A stretch of DNA of 64,000 nucleotides from Pigmentiphaga humi (GTDB lineage: Bacteria; Pseudomonadota; Gammaproteobacteria; Burkholderiales; Burkholderiaceae_B): contig NZ_UWPJ01000014.1 of the NCBI RefSeq assembly GCF_900606115.1, positions 1 to 64,000 of the forward strand, read 5' to 3'. Made by a program: the position numbers and the translations under genes. Position 1 is the first letter of the stretch. Each line of letters starts with the position of its first letter. The notes under the pieces are model-generated. The model was given only the letters and a program-made list of their open reading frames with translations. It was not told the DNA's origin and did no database searches. This document shows, one piece after another, positions 36,356 through 45,525 of this stretch.

Positions 36356-37801
36356 CTACTCCGTTGCCGGCTGCGCCGGCTCCACGCCCTGGGCGCCCGC
36401 GCCCAGCAGGGCGCACAGGGGCTCGACGCTGTCGGCGCCGTGCAGCGCCCGGACCGCCTGCAGGATCTCCCGCGTGCGCGCCGCGCCCATGACGGGCTCG
36501 ACGTTGACCCGCAGCTTCTCCTCGAAATCGCCGTCGCTGAATGGCTTGAGGATGTGTCCCGGCGGCGGGCCTGCCTCGCCGACGACCACCTCGCCGTCGT
36601 CCAGCGTCACCTCCACCCGGGCCAGAAAACCCGCGGCCGAGCCGCCGCTCAGGTCCGCCGACGGCTCGACCACCAGCTTGTCGTTGAGCACCGTGCGTAC
36701 GTCCGGATGCGTGACGCGCGCCTGGGCGAACGTGCCAGTGTCGACCCGGCCGTCCAGCAGCGCCATCGCGACGATGCAGGGCAGCGAGTGGTCGGCGGTC
36801 TCGCGCGATACCGGATGCCAGGGGTCGGCGCGCTGACTGACCAGGTGGTCGTACACACCCTCGTCGGCCAGCACCCGGACGCTCGCGATGCGGGCCGGAT
36901 CGGGAATCCGGCTGCGCGCCTGCAGCGCCGCCTGGATCGCGCTCTGGCCACGCGACCCCACCGGCCACAGCTTGTAGGTCACCCGCTTGACGGCCTCCAG
37001 CGGCCGGGCCGGGTCCAGGCGGCCCAGCAGCGCGGCATGATCGGCCTCGGACAGTTCCAGCTGCGCCAACAGCCCGTACCGGCCCTCGAACGGCCGCACC
37101 GCGCCTTCCGCGCCCGCCTCCGCCAGCAGACATGCGTACACCGACTGCCGGATCGCATCGCTGCCGTTGAAACGCTTCCACATGGTCAGGTCGCCGCGCC
37201 GATTCAGGTCGTTGGACTCGACCTCCAGGCTGGCCAGGTGCGGGATCACGGTGATCGCCAGCGCCTCGGCCGCCTGCGTCTCGGACAGGTCCAGCAGGCG
37301 CGCGGCCGCACAGGTGCAGGCGATGGCCACGATGTTGGGATAATCCAGCCCGCCGTTGCGCAGGCGCAAGTGGTCGAACAGCGCCACCGCGACCTCGTAG
37401 CCCAGCGCGATCGCTCCCATCAGCGCGGGGCCGTCCGCGCCGCGCCACTGCGCCAGCGCCACCAGGCCGGGAACCATGTCGCTGGGATGGCCACCCGACT
37501 TGCCGATGTACAAGTCGTTGTAGTCGTAGGCCCGCAGCGGCACGCCGTTGACCAGCGCGGCGGCCTCGGCCGTCACGCGCTCGCCGGTTCCCCACAGGGT
37601 GGCGCCCTGCGCCACGGCGGCATGGCGCGCATAGCGGCGCGCCGCCACCGCGGCCGGATGCGTCAGCGCGCCCAGCGCCACCGCCAGCGTGTCCAGCAGC
37701 GCCGCCTCGACGGCACGCTCCACCGAAGCGTCGCACGCCAGGCTGGCGTTCCGGGAGAACGCGGCCAGGGCCTGCAACAGACGGTCAGGGGTCGTATTCA
37801 A
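36356..37801 (-). CDS. MmgE/PrpD family protein
   Basis: A 481-residue protein of the 2-methylcitrate dehydratase / cis-aconitate decarboxylase / iminodisuccinate epimerase superfamily, recognised by RAYDYNDLYIGKSGGHPSDM near residue 90 and the long helical N-domain. The TTG start at 37801 follows GGAGAG by 7 nt; no ATG is available in frame. The position between the aldolase and ferredoxin genes suggests a late step on a di- or tricarboxylic intermediate; the exact reaction is unknown. Confidence 0.87.
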   Translation of the reverse strand: MNTTPDRLLQALAAFSRNASLACDASVERAVEAALLDTLAVALGALTHPAAVAARRYARHAAVAQGATLWGTGERVTAEAAALVNGVPLRAYDYNDLYIGKSGGHPSDMVPGLVALAQWRGADGPALMGAIALGYEVAVALFDHLRLRNGGLDYPNIVAIACTCAAARLLDLSETQAAEALAITVIPHLASLEVESNDLNRRGDLTMWKRFNGSDAIRQSVYACLLAEAGAEGAVRPFEGRYGLLAQLELSEADHAALLGRLDPARPLEAVKRVTYKLWPVGSRGQSAIQAALQARSRIPDPARIASVRVLADEGVYDHLVSQRADPWHPVSRETADHSLPCIVAMALLDGRVDTGTFAQARVTHPDVRTVLNDKLVVEPSADLSGGSAAGFLARVEVTLDDGEVVVGEAGPPPGHILKPFSDGDFEEKLRVNVEPVMGAARTREILQAVRALHGADSVEPLCALLGAGAQGVEPAQPATE

Positions 37802-37837
37802 TGCTTCTCTCCAAGAATCCGGGTCTGAGCCCGGGGG

Positions 37838-38635
37838 TCAGGTATAGCCCTGGGCTTGCGCGGGGCTGCCCGCATCGCCGAGCGCCGCGCGTATTTCCTG
37901 GCGCGCGCCCGCCTGCAGCAGCGCCGAATCCTTGATCACCGTGATCAGGCCGAAACCGCGTTCGGCATAGGCGCGGCCCGACTTGCCGGAGGCGCACTGG
38001 ATCCCGGCAACGATGCCGTGGCGGCGGCAGGCCTGATAGATCTGCTCGACGGCGGCCACGTGCTCGGCCTCGGTCTTGTCCAGGTCGGGCGGCAGGCCCA
38101 GGCCCAGGGCCAGGTCGGCCGGTCCGATATAGATGCCGTCCAGGCCGGGGGTGGAAGCGATCTGGTCGATGTTCTGCAGCGCCTCGCGCGTCTCCACCAT
38201 GACGAAACAGAGCACGTTGTTGCCCAGCGCCTGGGTGTCGCGCGTGGCGCTGACCAGCGCGGCGCGGACCGGGCCGTACGAGCGCACGCCCGCCGGCGGG
38301 TAGCGGCAGGCCTGCACCGCCGCAGCGGCCTGCTCGCGGGTATTGACCATGGGTACGATCACGCCCTGGGCGCCCGCATCGAGCGCCTTGCCTATCATCC
38401 AGCCCTCATTGGCGGGCACGCGCGTGAACGGCGCCACGCCCCGCCCTTCGGCGGCGCGGTACATGTCCAGCGTCTGCGCATAATCGATCAGGCCATGCTG
38501 CTGATCGACGCAGATGTAGCCGACGCCGGTATGGGCCATCAGCTCCACGGAAAACGGCGTGGGCAGCACCGCCCAGCCGCCGAACACCGGTTTTCCCTCC
38601 CGCCAAGCGGCACGCAGCGCCTGTGCTGTACCCAT
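37838..38635 (-). CDS. HpcH/HpaI family aldolase
   Basis: A 265-residue class II (metal-dependent) pyruvate aldolase. It shows DQQHGLIDY with the catalytic His (about residue 43), the Arg in TRVPAN, GAQGVIVPMVN, and the metal-ligand Glu in VMVETREAL and Asp in GPADLALGLG. It cleaves 4-hydroxy-2-oxo acids to pyruvate and an aldehyde, a standard end step of meta-type aromatic degradation. It is the first gene of the minus-strand run and is divergent from the GntR gene. Confidence 0.92.
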   Translation of the reverse strand: MGTAQALRAAWREGKPVFGGWAVLPTPFSVELMAHTGVGYICVDQQHGLIDYAQTLDMYRAAEGRGVAPFTRVPANEGWMIGKALDAGAQGVIVPMVNTREQAAAAVQACRYPPAGVRSYGPVRAALVSATRDTQALGNNVLCFVMVETREALQNIDQIASTPGLDGIYIGPADLALGLGLPPDLDKTEAEHVAAVEQIYQACRRHGIVAGIQCASGKSGRAYAERGFGLITVIKDSALLQAGARQEIRAALGDAGSPAQAQGYT

Positions 38636-38691
38636 TTCCTTTCCCCTGTTGCGAAGCGAATGCTTGCACCATACGCCCAAGATCAAAAAAA

Positions 38692-38708
38692 GAATACATT
38701 TTTTTGAC
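38692..38708. promoter_or_regulatory. GAATACATTT...TTTGAC motif, site 2
   Basis: GAATACATTT followed by TTTTGAC, the first of two direct copies 97 bp apart in the HpaI-GntR intergenic region. It lies just upstream of the HpaI gene; read on the minus strand it contains TATTCT, which could also be that gene's -10 element. Confidence 0.45.
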
Positions 38709-38788
38709 ATAAATCAATGAAACACAGGGTTTTCATGGGTAAAACCCGTTATGTGTATGCACTTAAACGATGCAGGGAATGAAAAAAT

Positions 38789-38803
38789 GAATACATTTTT
38801 GAC
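38789..38803. promoter_or_regulatory. GAATACATTTTTGAC motif, site 3
   Basis: The second direct copy of the element, 85 bp before the GntR start. It differs from site 2 by two fewer T. Paired direct sites flanking divergent promoters fit an autoregulating GntR-type regulator. Confidence 0.45.
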
Positions 38804-38887
38804 CTCAAGCAGATGTGATACTGTCTGAAGCCAATCAGCGGCGCTCCCTATCCGGGATGCGCGATCCGAACTTCACAGGATGGCCCA

Positions 38888-39685
38888 GTGACCCACGATT
38901 CGACCTGCGGCGAAGCGGCGCTGCCCCAGGGCGACCCGGGCAGCGCCCTGCCCGGGAACGTCCCGCCTCTCGACAGTCCGCGCGCTTCGCGCGGCGATCT
39001 GCACGACGTCTACGAACGGTTGCGCCATGACATCCTGGACGGCAGCATCGCCGCCGGGTCCATGCTGAACCAGGTGCACATCGCCCGGAGCCTGAACGTC
39101 AGCCGCACCCCGGTGCGGGAAGCGCTGCGCATGCTGCAGGCAGAAGGATTGGTCGAGGTCAATTTCCAGCACCGCATCCGGGTGGTTCCGATCACGCCCG
39201 AGGAAATCGATTCCGTCTATGCGATGTGGCTGCTGATGGCCTGCCTCGGCATCTCGCTGACGGTTCCGCGCATGACCACGGAAGATGCGGCGCGCCTACG
39301 CGCGGCACTGGACGCGATGAACGGCAGCCGGGCCGGCGACTGGGCGCAGCGGCACATCGATTTCCACAAAATGATGATCATGCACGCGGGCGACCACATC
39401 GTCACCGCGTACGAGAATTGCCGCACCAACTCCGAACGCGCGCGCAAGTCGTTCATGGGGCAGCAGCAGCCCTACTCGTGGCTCGCCTCGGAAGAGGAAC
39501 ACAATGCGCTGGTCGAGGCCTATGAAGCGCGCGACCTGGACACGGCGATCCAGATCATGAGCAGGCAGTTGTCCCGCATCGCGCTGACCGTGATGGGCAA
39601 CATCGATCCCACCTACGAACCCGTGGCGATCCGGCAGGCCATGAAGCTGGTGGCGCGGTCCGCCGGCACGGCGTCCGGCCGCTGA
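38888..39685 (+). CDS. GntR-family regulator, FCD domain
   Basis: A 265-residue regulator. Residues 38-105 form the winged helix (VYERLRHDILDGSIAAGSML, LNVSRTPVREALRML); the FCD effector domain fills residues 115-250, with His residues (HIDFHKMM) suited to metal-carboxylate binding. The GTG start has AGGA upstream. It is divergent from the HpaI-to-oxygenase run and shares two GAATACATTT sites with it, so it is the probable controller of the catabolic block. Confidence 0.9.
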   Translation: MTHDSTCGEAALPQGDPGSALPGNVPPLDSPRASRGDLHDVYERLRHDILDGSIAAGSMLNQVHIARSLNVSRTPVREALRMLQAEGLVEVNFQHRIRVVPITPEEIDSVYAMWLLMACLGISLTVPRMTTEDAARLRAALDAMNGSRAGDWAQRHIDFHKMMIMHAGDHIVTAYENCRTNSERARKSFMGQQQPYSWLASEEEHNALVEAYEARDLDTAIQIMSRQLSRIALTVMGNIDPTYEPVAIRQAMKLVARSAGTASGR

Positions 39686-39707
39686 CCCGCCGCGACGGCG
39701 GGCAGCG

Positions 39708-41642
39708 TCAGCCGCGCTTGCTTTCGAGCAGCTCCCAGCGTTCGAGCCTGGCCATCAGCTCGTCTTCGATCGCGGCAAGGCGCTGCTGGATGGCGGCGGC
39801 CCCGGCCGGATCTTCGCGATAGATCAGGCCGTCGGCCAACTTGCCGGTCAGCGCCTGCTGCTCGGCCTCCAACGCGGCGATGGCATCGGGCAGGCCGTCC
39901 AGTTCCTTGGCTTCCCATGAACTGAGGCGGGACCGCGCGGGCTTGGGCAGCGCCGCGGATTCGGCGCGCGCGGCCTCCCGAGCCGGCTTGGCGGGAGCGG
40001 CCGGCCTGGGGGCGGGCTTGGCCGCCTCGGCCGCGCGCGCGCTTTGCGCCGCCCAGTCGTCATAGCCGCCCACGTAGTCGCGCCAGCGCGCCTCGCCTTC
40101 GTAGGCGATGGTCTGGGTCACCACGTTATCCAGGAAGGTGCGGTCGTGGCTGACCAGGAACACCGTGCCCGAATAATCCTGCAGCAGCTCTTCCAGCAGC
40201 TCCAGCGTCTCGATGTCCAGATCGTTGGTGGGTTCGTCCAGCACCAGCACGTTGGCGGGGCGCGCGAACAGCCGCGCCAGCAGCAGGCGCGCGCGCTCGC
40301 CCCCGGACAGGCTCTTGACCGGCGAGCGGGCGCGCTCGGGCGGAAACAGGAAATCGCCGAGATAGCTCATCACGTGCTTGCGCTGGCCGTTGATCTCGAT
40401 CCACTCGCTGCCCGGGCTGATGACGTCGGCCAGCGCCATGTCTTCGTCGAGCTGGCTGCGCATCTGGTCGAAATAGGCGACGGCCAGGTTGGTGCCCTGG
40501 CGCACCGTGCCCGCGTCGGGCGGCAGTTCGCCCAGGATCAGCTTGAGCAGCGTGGTCTTGCCCGCGCCGTTGGGGCCGATCAGGCCGATGCGGTCGCCGC
40601 GCATCACCGTGGTGGAGAAATCGCGGATCACGGTCCTGTCGCCGAAGGACTTGGACACGCCGGTCAGTTCCGCCACCAGCTTGCCCGAACGCTGTCCTTC
40701 GGCCACGTCGATGCTGACCTTGCCCATGCGCTCGCGCCGCTCGGCGCGCTGCACGCGCAACTGCTCCAGGCGCTTGACCCGGCCGACGCTGCGCGTACGG
40801 CGCGCCTCCACGCCCTTGCGTATCCAGACTTCCTCCTGGGCGAGGAGTTTGTCGAAGCGGGCCTGCTCCAGCCGCTCGGCCTCCAGCATCTCGGCCTTGC
40901 GCGTCTGGTAGGCCGAGAACGAGCCCGGGAAGCTGGCCAGCGCGCCGCGGTCGAGTTCGACGATGCGCGTCGCCACCGCATCGAGGAAACGGCGATCGTG
41001 GGTGATGAACACGACGCTGCCGGAGAAAGCCTTGAGCAATTCCTCCAGCCAGGCGATGGCCTGGAAGTCCAGGTGGTTGGTGGGCTCGTCCAGCAACAGC
41101 AGGTCCGGATCGCCCAGCAGCGCGCGCGCCAGCGCCACGCGCTTGCGCGTGCCGCCCGACAATCCGGACACCGGCGCATCGGCGGGCAGGTCCAGCCGCG
41201 CGAGCGTGGCCTCGACGCGCGCCTGCACGGTCCAGCCGTCGTGCGCCTCCAGGTCGCCCTGCAAGGCCTGCAGCCGGACCAGCAGCGCATCGTGCCGCTC
41301 GCCGGCCTGGGTCTCAGCCAGTTCATGCGTGAGCCGCTGGTAGGCCCGCAACAGGTCGCGCCCCTGCGCCAGCCCCTCGCTCACCGCATCGAACACCGTG
41401 CCCGACTCGTCGAACGCCGGCTCTTGCTCCACCGTGGCGACCTTGAGCCCTTCCTGGCGCGAGACCAGGCCGTCGTCCGGCACCGAGCGTCCGTCCAGGA
41501 TCTTGAGCAGGGACGACTTGCCGGTGCCGTTGCGGCCGATCAGGCCGACCCGCTCGCCGGGCTCGACCGCAAAGCCTGCCCGGTGCAGAAGGGGGACGTG
41601 GCCGTAGGCCAGTTCGATGTCGGTCAGTGCGATGAGGGCCAT
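39708..41642 (-). CDS. uup: ABC-F family ATPase Uup
   Basis: A 644-residue soluble protein with two ABC ATPase domains: Walker A GRNGTGKSS (near residue 35) and GPNGAGKTT (near residue 350), signatures LSGGTRKR and LSGGERAR, each with Walker B LDEPT. A linker is followed by a charged Ala/Pro stretch and a C-terminal coiled-coil domain (about 580-640) typical of Uup, which acts on ribosomes and branched DNA. No clear Shine-Dalgarno sequence precedes the ATG. An erpA terminator stands just upstream. Confidence 0.92.
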   Translation of the reverse strand: MALIALTDIELAYGHVPLLHRAGFAVEPGERVGLIGRNGTGKSSLLKILDGRSVPDDGLVSRQEGLKVATVEQEPAFDESGTVFDAVSEGLAQGRDLLRAYQRLTHELAETQAGERHDALLVRLQALQGDLEAHDGWTVQARVEATLARLDLPADAPVSGLSGGTRKRVALARALLGDPDLLLLDEPTNHLDFQAIAWLEELLKAFSGSVVFITHDRRFLDAVATRIVELDRGALASFPGSFSAYQTRKAEMLEAERLEQARFDKLLAQEEVWIRKGVEARRTRSVGRVKRLEQLRVQRAERRERMGKVSIDVAEGQRSGKLVAELTGVSKSFGDRTVIRDFSTTVMRGDRIGLIGPNGAGKTTLLKLILGELPPDAGTVRQGTNLAVAYFDQMRSQLDEDMALADVISPGSEWIEINGQRKHVMSYLGDFLFPPERARSPVKSLSGGERARLLLARLFARPANVLVLDEPTNDLDIETLELLEELLQDYSGTVFLVSHDRTFLDNVVTQTIAYEGEARWRDYVGGYDDWAAQSARAAEAAKPAPRPAAPAKPAREAARAESAALPKPARSRLSSWEAKELDGLPDAIAALEAEQQALTGKLADGLIYREDPAGAAAIQQRLAAIEDELMARLERWELLESKRG

Positions 41643-41650
41643 GGAGAGCA

Positions 41651-41686
41651 AACGAAAAGCGCCCCCTGCTTGCGCGAGGGCGCTTT
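41651..41686 (-). terminator. Intrinsic terminator after erpA
   Basis: On the minus strand AAAGCGCCC (plus 78-86 complement) pairs with GGGCGCTTT to form a 9-bp stem, followed by TTTTCG. It ends the erpA transcript 27 nt after the stop and separates it from uup. Confidence 0.75.
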
Positions 41687-41712
41687 GGTGAAGAAAAGAA
41701 CCGCGAGGCGGG

Positions 41713-42081
41713 TTAGACCGAGAACGACGAACCGCAGCCGCAGGTGGACGTGGCGTTCGGGTTCTTGATCACGAACTGCGCGCCTTCCAGGCCTTCTTTG
41801 TAGTCGATCTCGGCGCCGAGAAGATACTGGTAGCTCATCGCGTCGATCAGCAGCTGGACACCGTCCTTGTCCAGCGTGGTGTCGTCTTCGTTGACGTCTT
41901 CATCGAAGGTGAAGCCGTACTGGAAGCCGGAACAGCCGCCGCCCTGCACGAAGACGCGCAGCTTGAGCGCCGGATTGCCTTCTTCCGCAATCAGATCCTT
42001 GACCTTGGCCGCGGCCGAGTCGGTGAAGACCAGCGGGGCGGGAGGGGCTTCGAGATTGGCTTGTTCGACTGCTGCGTTCAT
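41713..42081 (-). CDS. erpA: Iron-sulfur cluster insertion protein ErpA
   Basis: A 122-residue A-type Fe-S carrier that delivers clusters to IspG/IspH and other targets. The three conserved cysteines are in GGGCSGFQY and the C-terminal STCGCGSSF. The start at 42081 follows AGGAG; the longer open frame upstream has no family match. It lies 190 bp after the coiled-coil protein gene on the same strand. Confidence 0.96.
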   Translation of the reverse strand: MNAAVEQANLEAPPAPLVFTDSAAAKVKDLIAEEGNPALKLRVFVQGGGCSGFQYGFTFDEDVNEDDTTLDKDGVQLLIDAMSYQYLLGAEIDYKEGLEGAQFVIKNPNATSTCGCGSSFSV

Positions 42082-42271
42082 GACTGCTCCTAGCGTGCGC
42101 GCCGGCCGGAATACCCCACCCACGCGCTGTATATCGTTGATCAACTGTACATTCAACTGCTATTGGCGCCCGATTTCAACCCTGGGGGCGCCAGGGGATC
42201 TGGTCAGCTACCGGGCCGCTCCCAGGGCAAAAGCGCTTTGCTGCTATTAGATGCGGGCGGCGGCCCGGGGT

Positions 42272-43084
42272 TCAAGCCGGCACGTTGATCGTGCTCTGCG
42301 ACCGGACCGTTCCGCCCTCGAGCACCCGCACCGTCACGCTGCGCACCACAAAACCGTCCGGAACCTCGAGCATGCCCTCGGCCCGCTGATACTGGCGGAA
42401 ACGCAGCGCCAGCGCATCCGCCGCGCTTCTGGGCGCCGCGGCGACTTCGCCGTCGACCGCCGGCGGCGGCGCTGGCACCGACGCCGGACGCAGATCCACC
42501 GTGGCCGTGGCGCCCGCCTGCGTACCCGACGCGGAAAACTGCAGGCGTCCGCTGAATTCGCCCGAAGGCCGCCCGCCCCGCATCAGCAGCACCCGGTAGC
42601 GCAACTGCGCCCCCTGGCGATCGAACTCGGCCGTACGGATATTGACCTGCGCCTGCCTAGGATCCATGGGAATGAGCTGGTCGAAAAAAGCCAGGTCATT
42701 GCGCATGTCGCCCATTTCCTTCTGCGCCGCGCGCAGGTCGGCCGCGAGCTGGTCCTTGGCCGCCCGCTCGATCGCCAGGCGGCTCTCGGACGCGGCCAGG
42801 CTGCCTTGCAGGCGTTCGCTGTCTGCGATCAGGCGCTGGTTCTCGGCGCGCAACTGCGCCAGCTCCGACGCCGATATCTGCGGCGCCATGCCGGTAAAGC
42901 GCAGCGCGGATTCGTACAGCGCGGTGCCCAGCGCCGCCCCCAGGGCGAGCAGCACCAGCAAGACCGCCACGCGCCACGGCGACGATGCCTTCGCGGGCAG
43001 GTCCGCCATGCCGGCCCGCGCGCCCGCCCCGCGCTTGAGCCTGCGCGGCACCAGGGCGGGGAACAGCGGCCTGCGCCGAGTCAT
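42272..43084 (-). CDS. Membrane-anchored coiled-coil protein (DUF6776-like)
   Basis: A 270-residue protein of unknown function. A basic N-terminus precedes one membrane segment (about residues 37-57). A coiled coil rich in Ala, Glu, Gln and Leu follows (about 70-125), then a C-terminal beta-rich domain (about 140-265) interrupted by a Pro/Ala linker. This suggests an inner-membrane protein with a periplasmic head. Its start overlaps the argC stop by 1 bp (TGATG). Similar genes next to argC are common in related beta-proteobacteria. Confidence 0.75.
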   Translation of the reverse strand: MTRRRPLFPALVPRRLKRGAGARAGMADLPAKASSPWRVAVLLVLLALGAALGTALYESALRFTGMAPQISASELAQLRAENQRLIADSERLQGSLAASESRLAIERAAKDQLAADLRAAQKEMGDMRNDLAFFDQLIPMDPRQAQVNIRTAEFDRQGAQLRYRVLLMRGGRPSGEFSGRLQFSASGTQAGATATVDLRPASVPAPPPAVDGEVAAAPRSAADALALRFRQYQRAEGMLEVPDGFVVRSVTVRVLEGGTVRSQSTINVPA

Positions 43085-44160
43085 CAGGGCAGCACCGCCA
43101 CCTGCGCCAGCCCGGCGTCTTCAGGCAGGCCGAACATCAGGTTCATGTTCTGCACCGCCTGGCCGGACGCGCCTTTGACCAGATTGTCCTGCACCACCAG
43201 CACGACCAGCTGGTCGCCGTTGCCGGGGCGATGCACGGCAATGCGGATCATGTTGGACGCACGCACCGAACGCGTCTCGGGCGTGCTGCCCGCCGGCATC
43301 ACGTCCACGAACGGCTCGTCGGCGTAGCGCTCTTCGAACAGCTTCTGGAAATCGACCCCCCGCGCCTTCGGATCGATGCGCGCATAGAGAGTCGAATGCA
43401 TGCCGCGGATCATGGGCGTCAGGTGCGGCACGAAGGTCAGCCCCACGGGGCCGCCATGCAGCGCCTGCAGGTGCTCGACGATCTCGGGATGATGCCGGTG
43501 TCCCGACACGCCGTAGGCCTTGAAATTGTCGCTGGCCTCGGAGAACAGGATGTGGATCTCGGCCTTGCGGCCGGCGCCGGTCACGCCGGACTTGCAGTCG
43601 GCGATCAGGGTCGAAGCATCCACCAGCGGCTGCCCGGCGCGGCCCTCGAGCAGCGGTGCCAGCCCCAGCAGCACCGTGGTCGGGTAGCAGCCGGGGTTGC
43701 CGATCACGCGCGCGCCGCGGATCTTCTCGCGATTGACCTCGACCAGGCCGTAGACCGATTCGCCCAGCACGTCGGGGCAGGCGTGCGGCATTTTGTACCA
43801 CTGTTCGAACGCTGCCGTGTCGCGCAGCCGGAAATCGGCGGCCAGGTCGATGATCTTGACGCCTGCAGCCAGTAGTTCGCGGGCCTGCGCCATCGCCACG
43901 CCGTGCGGGGTGGCGAAGAACACCACGTCGCACTGGTCCAGGCGCGCCTTGTCCGGCGAGGAAAACGCCAGGTCGACCTTGCCGCGCAGGTTGGAGTACA
44001 TGTCGGCGACGGGCATGCCGTCTTCCTTGCGCGACGTGATCGCCGTCAGTACCACGTTAGGGTGCTGCGACAGCAGGCGCAGCAGTTCGACGCCGGTATA
44101 TCCGGTGCCGCCGACGATGCCTACCTTGATCTTGTCGGAACCTGCTTCAGTGTTCTTCAT
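43084..44160 (-). CDS. argC: N-acetyl-gamma-glutamyl-phosphate reductase
   Basis: A 358-residue NADPH-dependent enzyme of arginine synthesis. The NADP loop [18 protein letters not shown] opens the domain. The catalytic Cys is in GNPGCYPT (about residue 160), and the His in SGHRHHPEI belongs to the active site. Length is typical of the long type. It overlaps the next gene by 1 bp. Confidence 0.96.
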   Translation of the reverse strand: MKNTEAGSDKIKVGIVGGTGYTGVELLRLLSQHPNVVLTAITSRKEDGMPVADMYSNLRGKVDLAFSSPDKARLDQCDVVFFATPHGVAMAQARELLAAGVKIIDLAADFRLRDTAAFEQWYKMPHACPDVLGESVYGLVEVNREKIRGARVIGNPGCYPTTVLLGLAPLLEGRAGQPLVDASTLIADCKSGVTGAGRKAEIHILFSEASDNFKAYGVSGHRHHPEIVEHLQALHGGPVGLTFVPHLTPMIRGMHSTLYARIDPKARGVDFQKLFEERYADEPFVDVMPAGSTPETRSVRASNMIRIAVHRPGNGDQLVVLVVQDNLVKGASGQAVQNMNLMFGLPEDAGLAQVAVLP

Positions 44161-44319
44161 GAAAAACCCTCCGGCGCGCCGCCCCTGGAGCCCGGGGCGT
44201 CGGGGTCAATGATAGTGGGACGCCGACCGTCCCGATTCCTTGCCGAGCATACCCCACTGTCGTGACGACAGCTTGCTGCCCAACGGTAAAAAGCTCAGCG
44301 CAGGCGCCGAACCGATCCA

Positions 44320-44392
44320 GGGCACCGCGGATCTGGCTTTGCCAGTCCGCCAGTGCCGCCCCCTTGAGGGGGCGCGCGGAGCGCGTAGGGGG
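44320..44392 (-). repeat. Structured repeat, copy 9, with compensatory stem change
   Basis: A simple-form copy lying 31 nt past the rpsI terminator, in rpsI sense. The CCGGC/GCCGG stem seen in other copies is CTGGC/GCCAG here: both sides changed and pairing is kept. The outer stem is GCGCG/CGCGC with a short loop. It continues into GGTGGACTTCCCTT, similar to the edge of copy 11. Confidence 0.85.
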
Positions 44393-44423
44393 TGGACTTC
44401 CCTTTCGGCCCGACGGCAAAAAG

Positions 44424-44449
44424 AAAAAGGCCGCGTGAGCGGCCTTTTT
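44424..44449 (-). terminator. Intrinsic terminator after rpsI
   Basis: AAAAAGGCCGC-GTGA-GCGGCCTTTTT, an 11-bp perfect stem that works in both directions. It lies 52 nt after the rpsI stop and ends the rplM-rpsI transcript. Confidence 0.85.
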
Positions 44450-44501
44450 CGTTGCCGTCCAGCCGGCCGAAGCCGGCATGGAACAGCGGGATCGAAGCCG
44501 A

Positions 44502-44894
44502 TCAGCGCTTGCTGAACTGCTTGCGGCGTCGCGCCTTGTGCAGACCGACCTTCTTGCGTTCGACTTCACGGGCGTCGCGCGTGACGAAGCCGGCTTGCGA
44601 CAGCGCGGGCTTGAGCGTGGCGTCGTAGTCGATCAGGGCACGGGTGATGCCGTGGCGCACCGCGCCAGCCTGGCCGTTCGAACCGCCGCCTTGGACGTTG
44701 ATGTGGAAATCGAACGATTCCAGATGGCCGGTCAGTGCCAGCGGTTGACGGACGATCATGCGGCCCGTTTCGCGGGCGAAGTACTCGTCGACGGGCTTGC
44801 CGTTGACGGTGATCTTGCCCGAACCCTTCTTCAGGAAAACACGCGCCACCGAGGTCTTGCGGCGGCCGGTTCCGTAATTCCAGTTACCGATCAT
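44502..44894 (-). CDS. rpsI: 30S ribosomal protein S9
   Basis: A 130-residue ribosomal protein whose basic C-terminal tail ([11 protein letters not shown]) reaches the P-site tRNA. The family blocks [15 protein letters not shown] and [14 protein letters not shown] are intact. It starts 10 bp after rplM. Confidence 0.97.
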   Translation of the reverse strand: MIGNWNYGTGRRKTSVARVFLKKGSGKITVNGKPVDEYFARETGRMIVRQPLALTGHLESFDFHINVQGGGSNGQAGAVRHGITRALIDYDATLKPALSQAGFVTRDAREVERKKVGLHKARRRKQFSKR

Positions 44895-44904
44895 GCGCGG
44901 CTCC

Positions 44905-45333
44905 TCAGATTTCCAGCAGCTTGGGCTGCTGCGCGGTGTGCGGATGCTCGGATCCCGCGTACACCTTCAGCTTCTTGATCATGGCGTAGCCCAGCGGACC
45001 CTTGGGCAGCATGCCCTTGACGGCCTTCTGGATCGCACGACCCGGGAAGCGCTGCTGCATCTTCAGGAACGTGGTTTCGGTAATACCGCCGGGATAGCCC
45101 GAGTGGCGGTAGTAGCGCTTGTCCTGCGCCTTGTTGCCGGTAACGACGATGTCGGCCGCGTTGATGATGACGATGTAGTCGCCGGTGTCAACGTGAGGCG
45201 TGAACTCGGGCTTGTGCTTGCCGCGCAGACGACGTGCGACTTCGCTGGCCACACGACCGAGGACCTTGCCCTTGGCGTCAATCACGTACCAGTCACGCGT
45301 CACTTCTTGCGGCTTCGCAACGAAGGTTTTCAT
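44905..45333 (-). CDS. rplM: 50S ribosomal protein L13
   Basis: A 142-residue early-assembling large-subunit protein, with [29 protein letters not shown] and [11 protein letters not shown] blocks. It is the first gene of the rplM-rpsI operon and has a leader of about 155 nt with two hairpins. Confidence 0.97.
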   Translation of the reverse strand: MKTFVAKPQEVTRDWYVIDAKGKVLGRVASEVARRLRGKHKPEFTPHVDTGDYIVIINAADIVVTGNKAQDKRYYRHSGYPGGITETTFLKMQQRFPGRAIQKAVKGMLPKGPLGYAMIKKLKVYAGSEHPHTAQQPKLLEI

Positions 45334-45350
45334 GATGGATCTCTAAACAG

Positions 45351-45434
45351 AGCGCCGCCGGAATGCTTCCATGCCAGGCACGGAAAACCGCAGCGGCGCT
45401 TGGGTTATGCCCGAAAGCCCCCTGTGGACTTTCG
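45351..45434 (-). promoter_or_regulatory. Structured leader of rplM
   Basis: Two inverted repeats lie in the predicted 5' UTR. GCGGCGCT/AGCGCCGC (45351-45358 with 45393-45400) encloses a smaller TTCC/GGAA pair, and CGAAAG/CTTTCG pairs 45412-45417 with 45429-45434. Ribosomal protein leaders are often autoregulated by their product; that role here is an inference. Confidence 0.4.
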
Positions 45435-45495
45435 CGGCGTGCTACCCGCTCCACCTAGGCATTGTCAGTTGCAAGTGTGGCAAGGGTAGCCAAAC

Positions 45496-45525
45496 ATAAT
45501 AGCCCGACGAAAGCCATCACGTCAA
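45496..45525 (-). promoter_or_regulatory. Sigma-70-like promoter of rplM-rpsI
   Basis: Read on the minus strand: -35 TTGACG (45525-45520), an 18-bp spacer, and -10 TATTAT (45501-45496). Predicted start is near 45489, giving a leader of about 155 nt. Confidence 0.6.
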
